A stretch of 64,000 nucleotides of DNA from Sitta carolinensis (GCA_032173965.1 JAVUNC010000005.1:1488001-1552000); one strand, 5' to 3'; positions 34,601-45,985 are shown, numbered from the stretch's first letter. Notes: generated by a model from the sequence alone, not told the origin. Translations and numbers: made by a program.

Positions 34601-34690
34601 TATAGAATCCTAAAATGGTTTGAGTTGCAAGGGCCTTAAAAACCATCTCATTCCAGTCCCCATGCCATGGGCAGGGACACCTCCCACCGG
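34601..34690 (-). repeat. CR1: CR1 LINE fragment, type 1 tail
   Basis: 'tatagaatcctaaaatggtt', 'tgagttgcaagggccttaaa', 'catctcattccagtcc', 'ccatgggcagggacacctcc'. About 90 bp, sharply truncated at 'ccaccggg'. Confidence 0.93.
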
Positions 34691-35473
34691 GTATTTGCTA
34701 TCTCTGGACCCCTTCCTGCTTCCCTCCAGAGAGACACAGAGATTTCACTGGGCACAGTGGCTGTTTAAAAAAAAAAAATAAATCTCGCTTCACTGCTGTT
34801 GTAGAAATAAAGCCCTGGATTAGATTGGGCTCAGATCTGAAACAGGAGACAGGATGGAGAGAATATAATCCTTTCCCTGGTCCTACATGCTGCCTTGCTG
34901 ACCTGGACCTCACTCTTCCTTCCCTTCTGAAGTTTTTCCTTTTCACCCTCCTCTCTCTTCCTAGGAGAGATTTAAGGACAGATCTTTAATATGCAGATTT
35001 TTTGGGTTCTTTATGACCTAGGAGGGTGGATGGGACAACAAATCTCCCCAAATTTCTCGTGTGCCTGCCTGTGTCCCAGCAGGACCTGCCGTGGCTGCAG
35101 CCCTGCCTTTGGCTCTCAGTCAGCCTTGGCTCCTGCCCAAAGGCTTGCACCAGGTCCAGCTTTGCTGGGATGGACTGCCAGGAACAATCCTCAGATCTCC
35201 CAGCCCTGGAGTTAATTCAGTGCTCTCTGTGGATTAATTCCACAGCCAAAGACAGATACTGCTAGCAGTAATTACCTCTCTCCCACACATATCTGTTCCC
35301 TGAGACGGCACACGGTATTTTTTGTGTTGCAGAAAGTTTCTCAATGGCTGAGGTCCTGCTGTGCTGCCTAATGAATTTAAAAAAAAAATATATATATATA
35401 TTGAGAGGAATAAAAGGGAAAAAAAGGAAAAATGAAAGAAAACGGGAAAAAGTGGGCAAAAGAAAAATAAAAA
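34691..35473. other. Unique sequence leading into purine-rich DNA
   Basis: No gene supported. An A-run occurs at 34769-34781. From 35381 on the sequence becomes A-rich with an (AT)n piece at 35389-35401 and then purine-rich, grading into the GGAA array. Confidence 0.45.
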
Positions 35474-35712
35474 AGGAAGGAGGGAAGGAAGGAGGGAAGG
35501 AAGGAGGGAAGGAGGGAAGGAAGGAGGGAAGGAAGGAAGGAAGGAAGGAAGGAAGGAAGGAAGGAAGGAAGGAAGGAAGGAAGGAAGGAAGGAAGGAAGG
35601 AAGGAAGGAAGGAAGGAAGGAAGGAAGGAAGGAAGGAAGGAAGGAAGGAAGGAAGGAAGGAAGGAAGGAAGGAAGGAAGGAAGGAAGGAAGGAAGGAAGG
35701 AAGGAAGGAAGG
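35474..35712. repeat. (GGAA)n microsatellite, about 240 bp
   Basis: The first 50 bp mixes GGAA and GGAGG units; from about 35527 to 35712 it is uninterrupted (GGAA), close to 46 pure copies. Purine-only on the plus strand. KEGR/FLPS-type peptides from this stretch are artefacts. GGAA is the ETS-family core, so the array is a potential multi-site ETS platform. Confidence 0.99.
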
Positions 35713-35759
35713 CTGGTTGAGAACATTATTGTAAAGAAAAGAAATTAATCATAATGAGA

Positions 35760-35811
35760 TAATAGTTGGACTTGATATTAGAGATCTCTTCCAGCCTTAG
35801 TGATTCTATGA
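35760..35811 (+). repeat. CR1: CR1 LINE tail remnant, type 3
   Basis: 'aatagttggacttgatatta', 'gagatctcttccagccttag', 'tgattctatgac'. About 52 bp of the 3' terminus, lying 47 bp downstream of the GGAA array. Confidence 0.85.
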
Positions 35812-36575
35812 CCAAACTGTTGTTTCCAGCTAAGAATCGCACCATAAATCCCCATTCCAGTTTGCTTCTTTGTGATCTGTGCCCTGTGTAAAAGCAGTCT
35901 AGGTACCCCAAACTTCAAGCACAAAGAGAAACTGCAAGGAGACTTGATGGCCTGGAGAGCTCCCTGGGTGGAGGGGATGAGCTGTCTGCCTGCTCAGCTG
36001 CTTCCCCTTGGGGAAAAACCACCCTGCTTGGCTTAGCTGGATGCCCTGTGGCTGGGTTGGGGCTACAAAACCACGTCAGATGCCCTGGTGCGTGTCCAGG
36101 TGGCCCAGCCAGGCTGATTCCAGGCTGCTTGGAGAGGGAGATGCTGCTGCAAGCGGCTCCCCTTGCAGGCACACATGCGGGCGGCTGTTTTTAGAAGCGA
36201 GCAGATGATGTGCTAATTAGAAACAGGGCCAGAGCCATCCGGGCTGGTTTCAAGTGTCGCTCCTTTCATCAGGACCCAGACGGGAAAAGGAGCTCCCTGG
36301 CTGGGGAACAGAGCGTCTCCCTTTGCTGGGAGGAACAAAAGTCCCACGGAGAGGGCTGGGAAAAGAGCACTGGGTTTGGAGGCAGAGAGAGGCCACGGCA
36401 GTTCTGTCTGTGCTGTGGGAACAGGAGGAGGAAGCTGGAGCTGAGACTTTGGGGTTGGTGGGTGACCCCATGGGGGAGTGAGTGGGCCAGGGTGCACCCT
36501 TGGGCTTGGTCCTTGGCATCAGGGCAGGAAAACACCTGCCTGGGGAGCAGAGGGTTGGATGGTTTTGGGTCACAG
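35812..36575. other. Unique non-coding sequence
   Basis: No gene supported. 36175-36250 carries CpG plus a TAATTA-type word ('gatgtgctaattagaaacag') and may be a small regulatory element. Confidence 0.4.
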
Positions 36576-36658
36576 GATGTGGTTTAGTGGTGGCCCTGGA
36601 AGTGCTGGACTCGATGGTCTTTGAGGGCTTTTCCAGCCTCAGTGGTTTTGTGATTCTT
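36576..36658 (+). repeat. CR1: CR1 LINE 3' end, type 3 tail
   Basis: 'gatgtggtttagtggtggcc', 'ctggaagtgctggactcgat', 'ggtctttgagggcttttcca', 'gcctcagtggttttgtgatt'. About 83 bp. Confidence 0.9.
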
Positions 36659-37627
36659 AGGAGCCATCCCAGCTCAGGTCAGTGTTTAAATCAGTGCACA
36701 GTACCAGGTCAGATGTGAATGGGAGGTGTGTCCTGGATCTTATTCCAGCATCATGCAGGAAGAGGCTTCCCATGACTGTTTCGCATCTTGATTTTTCACT
36801 GTTGAGTTTGACTCAGTCCTCCCAAATTGCTAATCCTACTCAAAGGCAGGCATAGAATTAGGCAGAGGGTCCAGACTTACCCTAAATCTCAAGCCTGGAT
36901 TCTGTAGTGCTCCAGAATCACCTGTACTTTTCTTTACGTGCTCTGTGGATGAACTCCAAGTTTCCTTTCAAGTCCATTTTTTCCTGGTGCCTCTCCTAAA
37001 GACAAAATTGTACCAGGCAGGAACAGCCTGTCTGGGGATTCCCTGCATATCACAAATGGAGGAGAAAATATTTGCTTCAGTTCCTGCAATTTTCGGTTTT
37101 CTGTCAGCACAGGGAAGTGAAAAACTCTCTGTGGGTTTTGTCTACAGCCTTTTGAAGTCAGTGGGAAACTTCTGTTTCTTTGGGAGGCTCCAGGCAATGT
37201 GCAGAGCAATTTTCTTGCAGCAACATTGGGTGAACTTTATTCCAATCCCAAAATCCTCCCCTCCTTCTGCAAAGACAGCATCTACCTGTCACTTCCTCCT
37301 TTTTTTTTCCATGGTGCCTTTTGCTCTCTCTTTTGTATTATCCCAGTAAAGTCTCACAAACCACAGGGGAGTTTCCAAACACACAACTTGAAGCCTTGTG
37401 GTCGATAAGAAATTTACTGGCGGACCCTCCTGAGGCAAGGATGAAATTCAGCTCTTGCACCCAGGTTTTCTTGGTGAAGGGTTTGGCAGCTGGATGGTGG
37501 TTCCCACTGGCAGCTGTGGGTTAAAGGGATGGGAGAAGAAAATCACACTCTTGATTTACCATGTTTCTGGTTAAAAAGGCAATCTTATAATCCTGATTTT
37601 CATGTTAAGGTCATGGTGGGATTCTTG
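36659..37627. other. Unique non-coding sequence
   Basis: No gene or repeat recognised; open frames of 134 codons or fewer without domains. Confidence 0.42.
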
Positions 37628-37694
37628 GGGGTGCCCTGTGCAGGGCAGGGCTCGATGATCCTTGTGGGTCCCTTCCAACTCAGGATATTCTGTG
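37628..37694 (+). repeat. CR1: CR1 LINE 3' end, type 2 tail
   Basis: 'gggggtgccctgtgcagggc', 'agggctcgatgatccttgtg', 'ggtcccttccaactcaggat', 'attctgtg'. A good match to the type 2 end; about 67 bp. Confidence 0.93.
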
Positions 37695-38129
37695 CTGGGC
37701 TCAGGGAGATGAATGAGGAGCAGGAAAAGCAGCTTTGCAGCCCAGAGCACCGAGCCAGCACCTTCCACAAATCCTCAGCTCACTTTGCCCTGAACTCTGC
37801 AGTGGCTTGAACTCCATCTGCCCCCCTTCTGAGCAGTCATTTGCTCTGTTCCCATCCTCTCCCAGCGAGCTGCACAAACCCTCTTCCTTCCCTGCTTTAA
37901 ATAAGTCCCTGTTGCTTTCTGGGCTAATAACTTTCCCCTCATTTTTGCAGCTGTGAGGTTGCTTGATGGAGAGGATAATAAGTATGTCTGAGCTTTCAAA
38001 TAAATACTCAAACCAACTGAAAAACAACCCAACCAAAAACGAAAACACCCAAAGGAGATAAAAAAGAAATCTTCATTGGAGAGAAGTGAACTAAAGTTTC
38101 CCATGCAGAGCAGCAAAGCAGCTCTGCTG

Positions 38130-38480
38130 CCTTCTCTCTGCCACTATAATCAGAAAAGCATTTCTTTTTTCTCGTACCAGCGTGCATATCAGCACTTAAA
38201 AAGGGAAAATAAATTACGAGGAGTGGAGCTGGAGGCAGGAATCATCTTCTAGGAAAGAGGAATGAAGCCTGCAGCTCCATTTAGTTAATATGTTTTCACG
38301 AGGCGGGGGTGCTTGAGCGTTTTATATGAGCTCCTGAGCTGGCTGCCACTGCTAGCAGGGAGTTTCTAGAGGTGGTACCATGGAGAGTAAGTCACTAGGA
38401 GAGCAGGTGTTATTTCTAAAACAAAGATTATGGTTTATGGCATTGCAATTACAGACTTCTTCCCAGCACTGTTATTGCTA
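38130..38480. other. Candidate conserved non-coding block
   Basis: Unique sequence with 'tctcgtaccagcgtgcatat', 'aaataaattacgagg', 'catttagttaatatgttttc', 'acgaggcgggggtgcttgag', 'cgttttatatgagctcctga'. CpG retained within AT-rich context, no repeat similarity. Enhancer-like. Confidence 0.33.
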
Positions 38481-40097
38481 CTGCTGTTGGCTTCTGCATT
38501 CAGGCAATGTTTGGGTTTCATTTCAAAGGAGAAATTGATGATGCAGTTATTATCCCTCTGATGAAATCCCAGTCTCGTATAAAGGATGCATAAAGTTCTG
38601 CTCCCTGAATATGTCTGGCACTCAAACAACGGGAGTAAAGTTGCTTGTGGTTCCTTTTTCTACTTAGCACTTTGCCTAAAAACTTTCCCTCCACCCTTCC
38701 AGCTATCTGTGGGGAGCCCAGCCTGATTTCTTTATATCTCTGGCACTTCATCAAACCCCCAGGATCTGTATCCATGTGCCTTCCCATTGGGCTTGGCCTC
38801 TGGGGCTCCTCCCCTGACATTGCACATGGACTTAGTTTTGGGCATTGCCTTCTACTGCTTCTCTTTTCCTCCCCTCCCTGGGTGCTGAGCAAAGAGCAGT
38901 TCTCAGGCTTTCCAAATTTAATGAGGTTTTACCCAGCCCTCAGTGCACTGTTATTTATAGAGGTTTCCAGGAGGAGAACTCATAACTGGTGTTCATCAGA
39001 GCAGATGTTCTTTAGAGAGGGTTGTTGTCTGCAGACAGTACCTAAAATATCTGTTACTTCAAGGGAAATTTGAGGGCAGATGTTGGGTGTTCTTATGGAC
39101 CCAGTGCTGTCACCTCCACTTTTATCAAAGTAACTCTTGCCTGCTGGTCAGCTTCCAGCCTGGGGAGGGGGACACAGGCAGAATTTGGTGTTTCCAAACT
39201 GCAGCCATTTGGAGGAAATGGATTTGAGTTTTGAGATTTCAGCCCACACCCAAGAAATTTTATCCCACTAGGGTTTGACACTGCACTGCCTGGAGGGAAC
39301 AGGAGTGAAAGGACAGGATAGAGCCTGGCAATATTTCTTGCTGGGAGCAGGAAAGAGCATTTATTTGTGTCCTCAACTATTCTCTTGAAAGATCAAGCTA
39401 CTAAAAGGGGAGCTTAAAGCGTGTTGTAAATACTAAGAGAAGGGCTTGCCTGACTGTTCAGGCAGTGCAGGAGCCCTCAAATCCCACAGCTTCCAGGAGT
39501 TTTAGTCCTCTCTTGTTTAATAGAGACCTGAAGGTGCCTGGGAAATCATAAGCAAAGCCTGGGTCCTAATGGTCGATGATATCAGAAACACGGTTCCAGT
39601 TCAGCGGCACCAAACATTCCACGTCTGATAATGGAACTTCCTGGTGCATTCAACCAGAAAAGTAGAAACCAGATTGAAATAAAGATGCTACTGCCCCTGC
39701 CAGGCTCAGGGAGTGGGGTTTTGCTGCGTTCTGCACAGGGACACCCAGTCTATCTCAAATACATCTGGACTCTGCTGCTGTTGTTACTTCATCGGAGCGT
39801 GTCCGGCCAGAGGTGAAATAGCTGGATGCTGGTGAATGCACCGTGCTGGCTTTTGAGTCTTAAGCAGGTCAAAAGGAAAGAAAAGTTCTATTTTTTTGTG
39901 TGTTTTCTTATCCCAAGGGTGGAGTTTGTCCACCTCATGTAACCAGGCTGATGATTTGACCTCGGTGGATTCAAGTGTGCAGGAGGAAGCCAAGGCTGTC
40001 CATGCATGTGAACACAGAATCAGGCTTTGGATCCTTCCTCTAGGATTTTATAAGAGCCAGCCAAGCATTATCTGCCTAAAATAGCTTTATTCCTTAT

Positions 40098-40121
40098 ATA
40101 TTATTATTATTATTATTATTG
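40098..40121. repeat. Short (ATT)n microsatellite
   Basis: About seven to eight ATT units after 'tccttatat'. Confidence 0.93.
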
Positions 40122-41073
40122 TTTTCAATACAAAGCCAGCTTTTTTACTTTACTTTTACCGAGGTTTTATTTTCAGAAGAATGTGGACTATACAGAGATT
40201 TCTGGTATTTTTATCAAAAGCAAAGAAACAAGGAAATAAAGAAGGAGGAGAAGAATACTGGAAAAGAAAATATACCAGCTGGGATTGGTGATTGCTGTGG
40301 TTTGGTTGCCTGTCTTCCTTTGCTCTGGCAACAACAGCCCCAGTTTGCCAGAGAACCGCAATTTTCCTCATTTGAGAGAGGATTTGCCAATTTTCCCCAT
40401 TTGCCAGAGAATGATATGATGCCATCCTTCCTGCCACTCCTGTAATGAGGGGTGGTGCTCATCTGGAGACCTCAGGCTGCACAGGAGCATGGAATGTGTA
40501 ATGATACTTAAATTGTAGCTTTGAATGTGCCACTTGGATTGTAGAGAAACATTTTTTTGGGGAGTGGGATTTCTCTGGACACATCCAGTATCTTTTGGCT
40601 TTCCATGGGTGAAATCTGTTCTTGCTGTGTGTTTTTCAGCAGATCCTTCTGCCTCCCTCTGCTTTCTGTAAACCCCTTGGAAAAGTTCCAATGCCCTGGA
40701 GGACATCTCATGAAGCCTAGGTTGTCTCCAAAAACCTTGTGATGTCTCCATAGGGTGCAGTCATCCCATCCCTTTGTATGCATGGGAATTTCTGAGCAGA
40801 AACCATCTCATCCCATCTCAAAGAGCTCAGGTGCCCAGAGCTGCCCATTTCTCTGTTGAGGGAGATGAGTGACCAGCTCAGGATGAAGGAAAAGCACAGT
40901 GGAGCCTGAGTTCAGGGTTTCTAGACAAAGCTATGGGGTCTGAGGGGTCACAAGGGCTTTGGGACCAGCATATTGACTTCAACACCCAAACAAACTCCTA
41001 AACAAACCCCAGCAGGAGCTGGGAATAAACCAAGCCCAGCTTTCCTTCTGGTGGTCAAGGCCAGGAGACCTTT

Positions 41074-41203
41074 GAGGTGTTCAAGGCCAAGCTGGACTGG
41101 GCTCAGAGCAACCTGGTCTGGTGGAAGACGCTCTTGCATGGCAGGGAGGTTGGAATTTGGTGATCTTTAAGGCTTTTTCACCCAATCCATTCTGTGATTC
41201 TGA
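41074..41203 (+). repeat. CR1: CR1 LINE 3' end, type 1 tail
   Basis: 'gaggtgttcaaggccaagct', 'gggctcagagcaacctggtc', 'ggaatttggtgatctttaag', 'ccaatccattctgtgattct'. About 130 bp. Confidence 0.94.
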
Positions 41204-41589
41204 GACCATTTCCACCGACCCACCTGGTGCACAGCTCCACTTTCATTTCTGATATTCCCAAGCTGAGCTTCTCTCCTCAGTTTCAGAACCCCTGAGACCT
41301 GCACAGGCTTCTCATGCAAAAACAAAGCCGTTTAAATTCTGGGTTGAGACACTTTTTTTTTCTCTGATACCCTGCAGCCCTTCTGCCAACCCGAAAAGCT
41401 TTGTATCCTCTGTGCCCCGCTGACCTGGCCTCAGCACCTTTGCTGCAGAAAGCATCCCAAATATTGATCAGGGGCACGATGGGGACACTTCCCTGCCTGT
41501 CCCTTCCTGCACACAACACGTCCACACGCACACATTGACATGCAGGGTTTCCAATCCTGGCCTTAACCCAGGCATTTACAATTCCTCTC

Positions 41590-41835
41590 GCGCTCCTCGC
41601 GCTTTCTTCTTAAAGAAGGCAAATAAAAGTGTGAATAATCAATTTCCTAACTGGAATTAAAAACGGCTCCAGTTAAAATAAGGGAAAGCGTGAAGCAGCA
41701 TGTAAAGTAGGATGGAGGGGTTATCTGAGCCCCGATTAGTACCCTGCTCATGTAGGAGAACAATTAACGTGTGCATGAGAACGATTAAGCAGAAGGTAAA
41801 TTACATGGAACGCACCCATTCACCAAACAGGAGGG
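41590..41835. other. Candidate conserved non-coding block
   Basis: CpG-bearing start ('ctcgcgctcctcgcgctttc', a CTCGCGCT near-duplication), then AT-rich words 'gtgtgaataatcaatttcct', 'ttaaaaacggctccagttaa', 'aacaattaacgtgtgcatga', 'gaacgattaagcagaaggta'. Strongly enhancer-like; no repeat similarity, no coding frame. Confidence 0.38.
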
Positions 41836-42894
41836 CTCGTGGTCAGGGCTGCTGTGAGAGTTTTTATGGCTCAGTTGAAACAAGTGCCAGAAAAAATACG
41901 TTGTTTCTCAGCTTGCTCAGGGCTGGAGACCAAAATAGGGTGATAAAGATCGAGTCTCATCTTGGGCTTTTATCAAAAGTCAGGCTGTTCTGTCTGAATA
42001 ACAGAATTGGGGTGGGTTTAACGAGCTCTTTAAAGGGAGATTTTGAGTTCTCTTGTGATGTCAGTGCTAGACCAGGAGCTGGGAACGGGTTTTGTGTGTG
42101 ACTCACCAGTGAACATTTCCTGGGTCAAATCTTTGATTGTCTTCTGGGCAGAACCATGAGGGTAAGGGCTCCTTGTCAGCTTGGGGTGCTCTTTGAAATA
42201 CTCCTGTGAAGAACTACCAGACAAATGTGAAATGTGGGCTTGCCAGCCTGGAACCTGAGGGCTGCAGGAGGCTGGATGTCCCCAAACCCTGCACACAGCT
42301 CCTCAGGGATGGTAGGAGGGGTGATGAAAGCTGTGGCCTGCAAAGTGGCCAATTTAAGGAAGGATAAGTCCAACCATGAAAGAGAAAGCAGTGCAACGGG
42401 AGGCGTTTGGTTGCTTCTCCATGTGGAAGATTTCCAAGATCTCTCTAGTGAGAGCAGGTAATGGATTTTGAAGGTGATCTCAAATATAAGAACAACTCTG
42501 CTCATTAAAGTCTCCACAGCCACTACAGCAAATCACAGCAGACGCCTTCCAGGAGTTTTGACAACAGACATCAACCATCAACAAGGATAAAATAAGGACA
42601 AGTCAAAGGCTAGTATTGATTCTAGGAGCCTTTGAATTAAATCCTCGTTGGCCCACTCAGCATGTGGAGCTCAGACCAGTTTCAGAACGCCTGTTCTTTG
42701 TGGCTGTAAGGCTCAGTGATATATATCCATTAAAAAAAAAAAAGGGTGAAAAAAGCGGAAAAAAAATAGATTGGCTCTTTCTGTAATCAATAAACAGAGA
42801 AAGGGCAATAGAAACAAAGTGGTAATGGGAGAAGTGTGTGTAGGGGAGCCACTCTACTGGTATCTGTAACAAAAGAGGGTGATAAATGAAGAAT

Positions 42895-43330
42895 AAAGAT
42901 GAGATAGTTTTCAGTAAAAAAAAATATTAAGCGATAAAAAGCAAAAGCCTAATTTTTAAGTGGAAAAGTTCTCCTAATGAGGGCTTTGTGTGCAGTAAAA
43001 ATATTATCTCCATGCTGTCAGATAAAGGTAAAAATGTATTTTGGTGCAATTTAAAGAAAAGCACAATTTCAAAAAGTCTCTCCAGTCTTCCACTTTTTTT
43101 TTTTTTTTTTCTTGTTTGGAATTAAAATTTTCCTCACGGTTCTGGAAAACTCTCAGTAATACAGCTCAGATCTGTTAGAATGAGACCCTGAAACGACTGA
43201 AATCATTCAGGCTCATCTTATCATCCCGGCAGAAGAAAGTGCCCAAAGTAACTCAATCCCAGTGCTGCAGAGAGGGTGAATTCAGACGCCAAACTTGCAA
43301 TTTCACAGCCTGGTTGTTTACAACTTTCTC
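42895..43330. other. Candidate conserved non-coding block
   Basis: AT-rich unique sequence with 'aatattaagcgataaaaagc', 'aaaaatattatctccatgct', 'gtcagataaaggtaaaaatg' (GATA-type words) and a T-run at 43092-43111. Composition suggests regulatory DNA. Confidence 0.28.
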
Positions 43331-44007
43331 ATCGTTTATGGCTCATTAGGATGTGATTCGGACATTGCCTCGTCCAGGTGATGTCCTCATCCACTGCTTT
43401 GACTGGTGTTAAACAGCCAGGGGTGTTCCTGGCCTCTGGAAGGGAAATTTCCTTCTTGCCAGGGATCTGTAGCTCCTTTTCTTGGCTGCATTTGAGGTCT
43501 GTGTGCTCATCCTCCCTCCTGGGGGGTTGTTGTGTGATTGGTGTCATGTGCAAGGCTTTTATAATAATTTTATAGGGGGTCAAGAGGAAGGCTGTGGACC
43601 ATCAAACTCACGCACCTGACGTAGTGACCTCTGTAATAAAACTCAACCATTTCCCTTCTGGGGATCCCAGGGGAAGAGGAGGAAGAAATGAAGGGAAAAA
43701 AAAAAATTAGAAAAAGAATAGAAAGCAGAAAGAGCTCTTTCAAAATTCATGAGAGAGGAAAGTGAGGTTTTGTTGACATTCATGTTTGATGAAGAGCGAG
43801 CAGGCAGGCAGGAGTTCCCCCGTAAGCAAACACTGCTCTGGGCTGTATCCCGCTTTTCCTGCTCCAATCAAGTGATCTAATTAGCTCCCGGAGACTTCAA
43901 AGAGTGGGGGGCAGCAGCAGGGGGGACAGAGCAGAGAGCTCCCTGCTCACCAGGTAGGGTGAAATCCTAGATGGCAGGGGGAGAATGGTCTTGGGGTGGC
44001 ACTTTGT

Positions 44008-44025
44008 GGGTGGGAGGGGAGGGGG
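44008..44025 (+). other. G-quadruplex-forming motif
   Basis: GGG-T-GGG-A-GGGG-A-GGGGG: four G-runs with single-base loops, the arrangement that gives the most stable parallel quadruplexes. It sits in a G-rich 43903-44035 stretch immediately upstream of the AT-rich block at 44.1 kb. Confidence 0.75.
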
Positions 44026-44094
44026 TGGTCTGCAGGACCTGAGCACAATCAGAGAGCAGAAAAGAGCTGATTTCATCCCTCACTGTCCCCCACC

Positions 44095-44660
44095 AAGAAT
44101 GAAAGGGCAGGAGATGTTAAATCGAGTCCATTGAATCAGATTAAGGGAGATTAGCTCTTATGCTGTTGCTAGACTGGGAGATCAGTTGACCGGTTTTTAC
44201 TAATTTTCCCTCTTGGGGTTCAGCGTTATCTGAGATTGATCAGAACCCTCGGAGCATTTTATCTGGAAGGCAAGGGCCTCCCGGGCCTCAGATCTAAGCC
44301 CTGCATTCTGAGTCTTGATGAGTTGCATCTTGCTCAACGCCCCTTCGGTTTCAAAGCCTGTGTTCACTTGACACGGCTTGAAAGGTGCTCATTCAAAAAG
44401 ATTTTCTTCCTTCCAGACGTATTTTTGAAACAACTCTCAATGAGTTGTTTCAGCAGGTTGATTGGGAGTGCTGCGGGCTCGGGGTACCCCATTGTGTCTA
44501 TTCATGTAGGAAATGGAAAAAGGGATTTTGAGGTTGTCTTTGTCTGAGGCCATTATTATTTTTTAATTTTTTTTTTTTTTTTTTTTCACAATCAGGGGAA
44601 TAAGAAACCGTTATCTTTAATCATTTTTGCTTAGCTGTTGACAGATGAACGTTCTTCCAG
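44095..44660. other. Candidate conserved non-coding block
   Basis: Long unique stretch: 'ttaaatcgagtccattgaat', 'gttgaccggtttttactaat', 'cagcgttatctgagattgat', 'catcttgctcaacgcccctt'. Many CpGs retained outside any island and a perfect 11-bp-arm hairpin at 44426-44452. A 103-codon plus-strand frame (44236-44547) runs through it; no family is recognised, so non-coding conservation is preferred, but an exon cannot be excluded. Confidence 0.38.
44426..44452. other. Inverted repeat, 11-bp arms, 5-base loop
   Basis: Arms tgaaacaactc and gagttgtttca around loop tcaat, perfectly matched. Could be a hairpin in RNA or a dimeric binding site. Confidence 0.6.
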
Positions 44661-45071
44661 AGCGAAACAGAGTGTGAATTTAAAGGCAGTGAGTTTTTCC
44701 AGAAGACAAGTCCTCAGGGAGGCAATGTTTCCACTGTTTTAATATAAGTGGATGAGCCCCTGGTTAATGCTTTGGGCTGCAATTTAGGAGTTCAAGGTGC
44801 AATTCCCAGCTCTGATGTAAAATATCTGCTGCTTTTGATGAGTCCCCAAAGGTCCCATCTGTTGCTGACCAGGACCATTTACAGAAGCACAGTGTGGGTA
44901 TAAACCACAGAGACCAGAGGATTTCTGGTTTGCAGCAATTCTTGCAGCTCTGTAAGGAGCTGGGTGGGAATTCACTCTGAAGTCCGTTGTGGCATGAGAT
45001 AGTCCTGGCCTCTTTGCACCTTTGCCCACTTGGTACCTTCAAAAGACTGAGTTAGAAATGGCAGCTGCAGT

Positions 45072-45428
45072 TTCACAGAATTGTGGAATATCCTGGGCTG
45101 GAAGGGATCCACAAGGATCATCCAGGCCAGTGCCTGGTCCTGCACAGACACCCCACCTTGTGCATCCTTGGGAGGGTTGTCCAAACACTCCTGGAGCTCT
45201 GGCAGCCTTGGGAATGTGCCCATGCCCTGGGGAGTCTGGGCAGTGCCAGCATCCTCTGGGGGCAGAAACTTTTCCTGATATCCAACTTAAACCTCCCTGA
45301 CACAGCTCCAGCCATTCCCTCGTCTCCTGCCCTTGGTCCCAGAGCAGAGCTTGGAGCTGCCCCTCCACTGCCCCTCAGGAGAAACCTGCAGCCCTTCATG
45401 AGTTTCCCTTCAGCCTCCAGGCTGAAAA
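45072..45428 (-). repeat. CR1: CR1 LINE, type 2, with ORF2 remnant
   Basis: Minus-strand copy of about 357 bp. The tail at the left is 'tcacagaattgtggaatatc', 'ctgggctggaagggatccac', 'aaggatcatccaggccagtg'. On the minus strand a frame near 45290 reads FKLDIRKSFCPQ, matching the CR1 ORF2 pattern F(R/K)LDIRK.FF. The right edge 'cagcctccaggctgaa' matches the SLEKRR region. Frameshifted and dead. Confidence 0.95.
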
Positions 45429-45789
45429 AAACAAGTTAACTCTTAAAACTGTGGTTCTGTTTTTGTGAACACTTTGGGAAGTGTTTTAGGCTGTTTTTTT
45501 CCACACCATCTGGGTTCCCATTATTGCAGTTACATGAAGGAGCACCATGGTGGAGGTGGTGGCTTTCTCCAGGACAGGAGGGAGGCTCAAGAATGCCAGC
45601 TGGGAGACGGGAGCTTCCAAATTAGGTTGGCTTCTGAGGGAAGCACTGAGGACAACACACCTTGGATTTCCAGTGGAGACCTGCTCCCTCCACGTGCGCC
45701 CATATTTTATTGCAAAGTAACACTGGGAGCAGGAAAACAAGGCTTTGGGTCCTCTGCTGCAGATCCTGACATTTAAAGCTTCTCTGCCT
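45429..45789. other. Spacer between two CR1 copies
   Basis: About 360 bp of unique sequence; nothing recognised. Confidence 0.45.
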
Positions 45790-45985
45790 CATGGAATCAC
45801 AGAAGGGTTGGGGCTGGAAGGGAGCTCTGGAGATCGTGCAGTTCAACCCTGCTGCCAAAGCTGATCACCTGGAGCAGATTGGCCAGGGTCACATCCAGGC
45901 AGGTCCTGATTATCTCCAGAGGAGGAGACTCCACAACTCCCTGGGCATCCTGTTCCAGTGTCCTGATGTTCCTGGCCTCCACATG
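45790..45985 (-). repeat. CR1: CR1 LINE fragment, a separate subfamily
   Basis: 'catggaatcacagaagggtt', 'ggggctggaagggagctctg', 'gcagttcaaccctgctgcca', 'cacctggagcagattggcca', 'tctccagaggaggagactcc'. This is the subfamily with the 'aggagactccacaac' signature, distinct from types 1-3. Confidence 0.92.

Larger units (their letters stand above)
37695..41073. other. Unique non-coding sequence
   Basis: No gene supported (open frames of 142 codons or fewer, none with a domain). Holds a candidate regulatory block at 38130-38480 and a short (ATT)n repeat, both annotated separately. Confidence 0.42.
41204..45071. other. Unique region with several regulatory candidates
   Basis: No gene supported. Blocks at 41590-41835, 42895-43330 and 44095-44660 plus a G-quadruplex motif at 44008-44025 are listed separately. 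T-runs at 43092-43111 and 44568-44586. Confidence 0.42.

Noticed and set aside
35262..35748. Open frames with KEGR or FLPS repeats
   Set aside because: Translations of the (GGAA)n array; not a protein.
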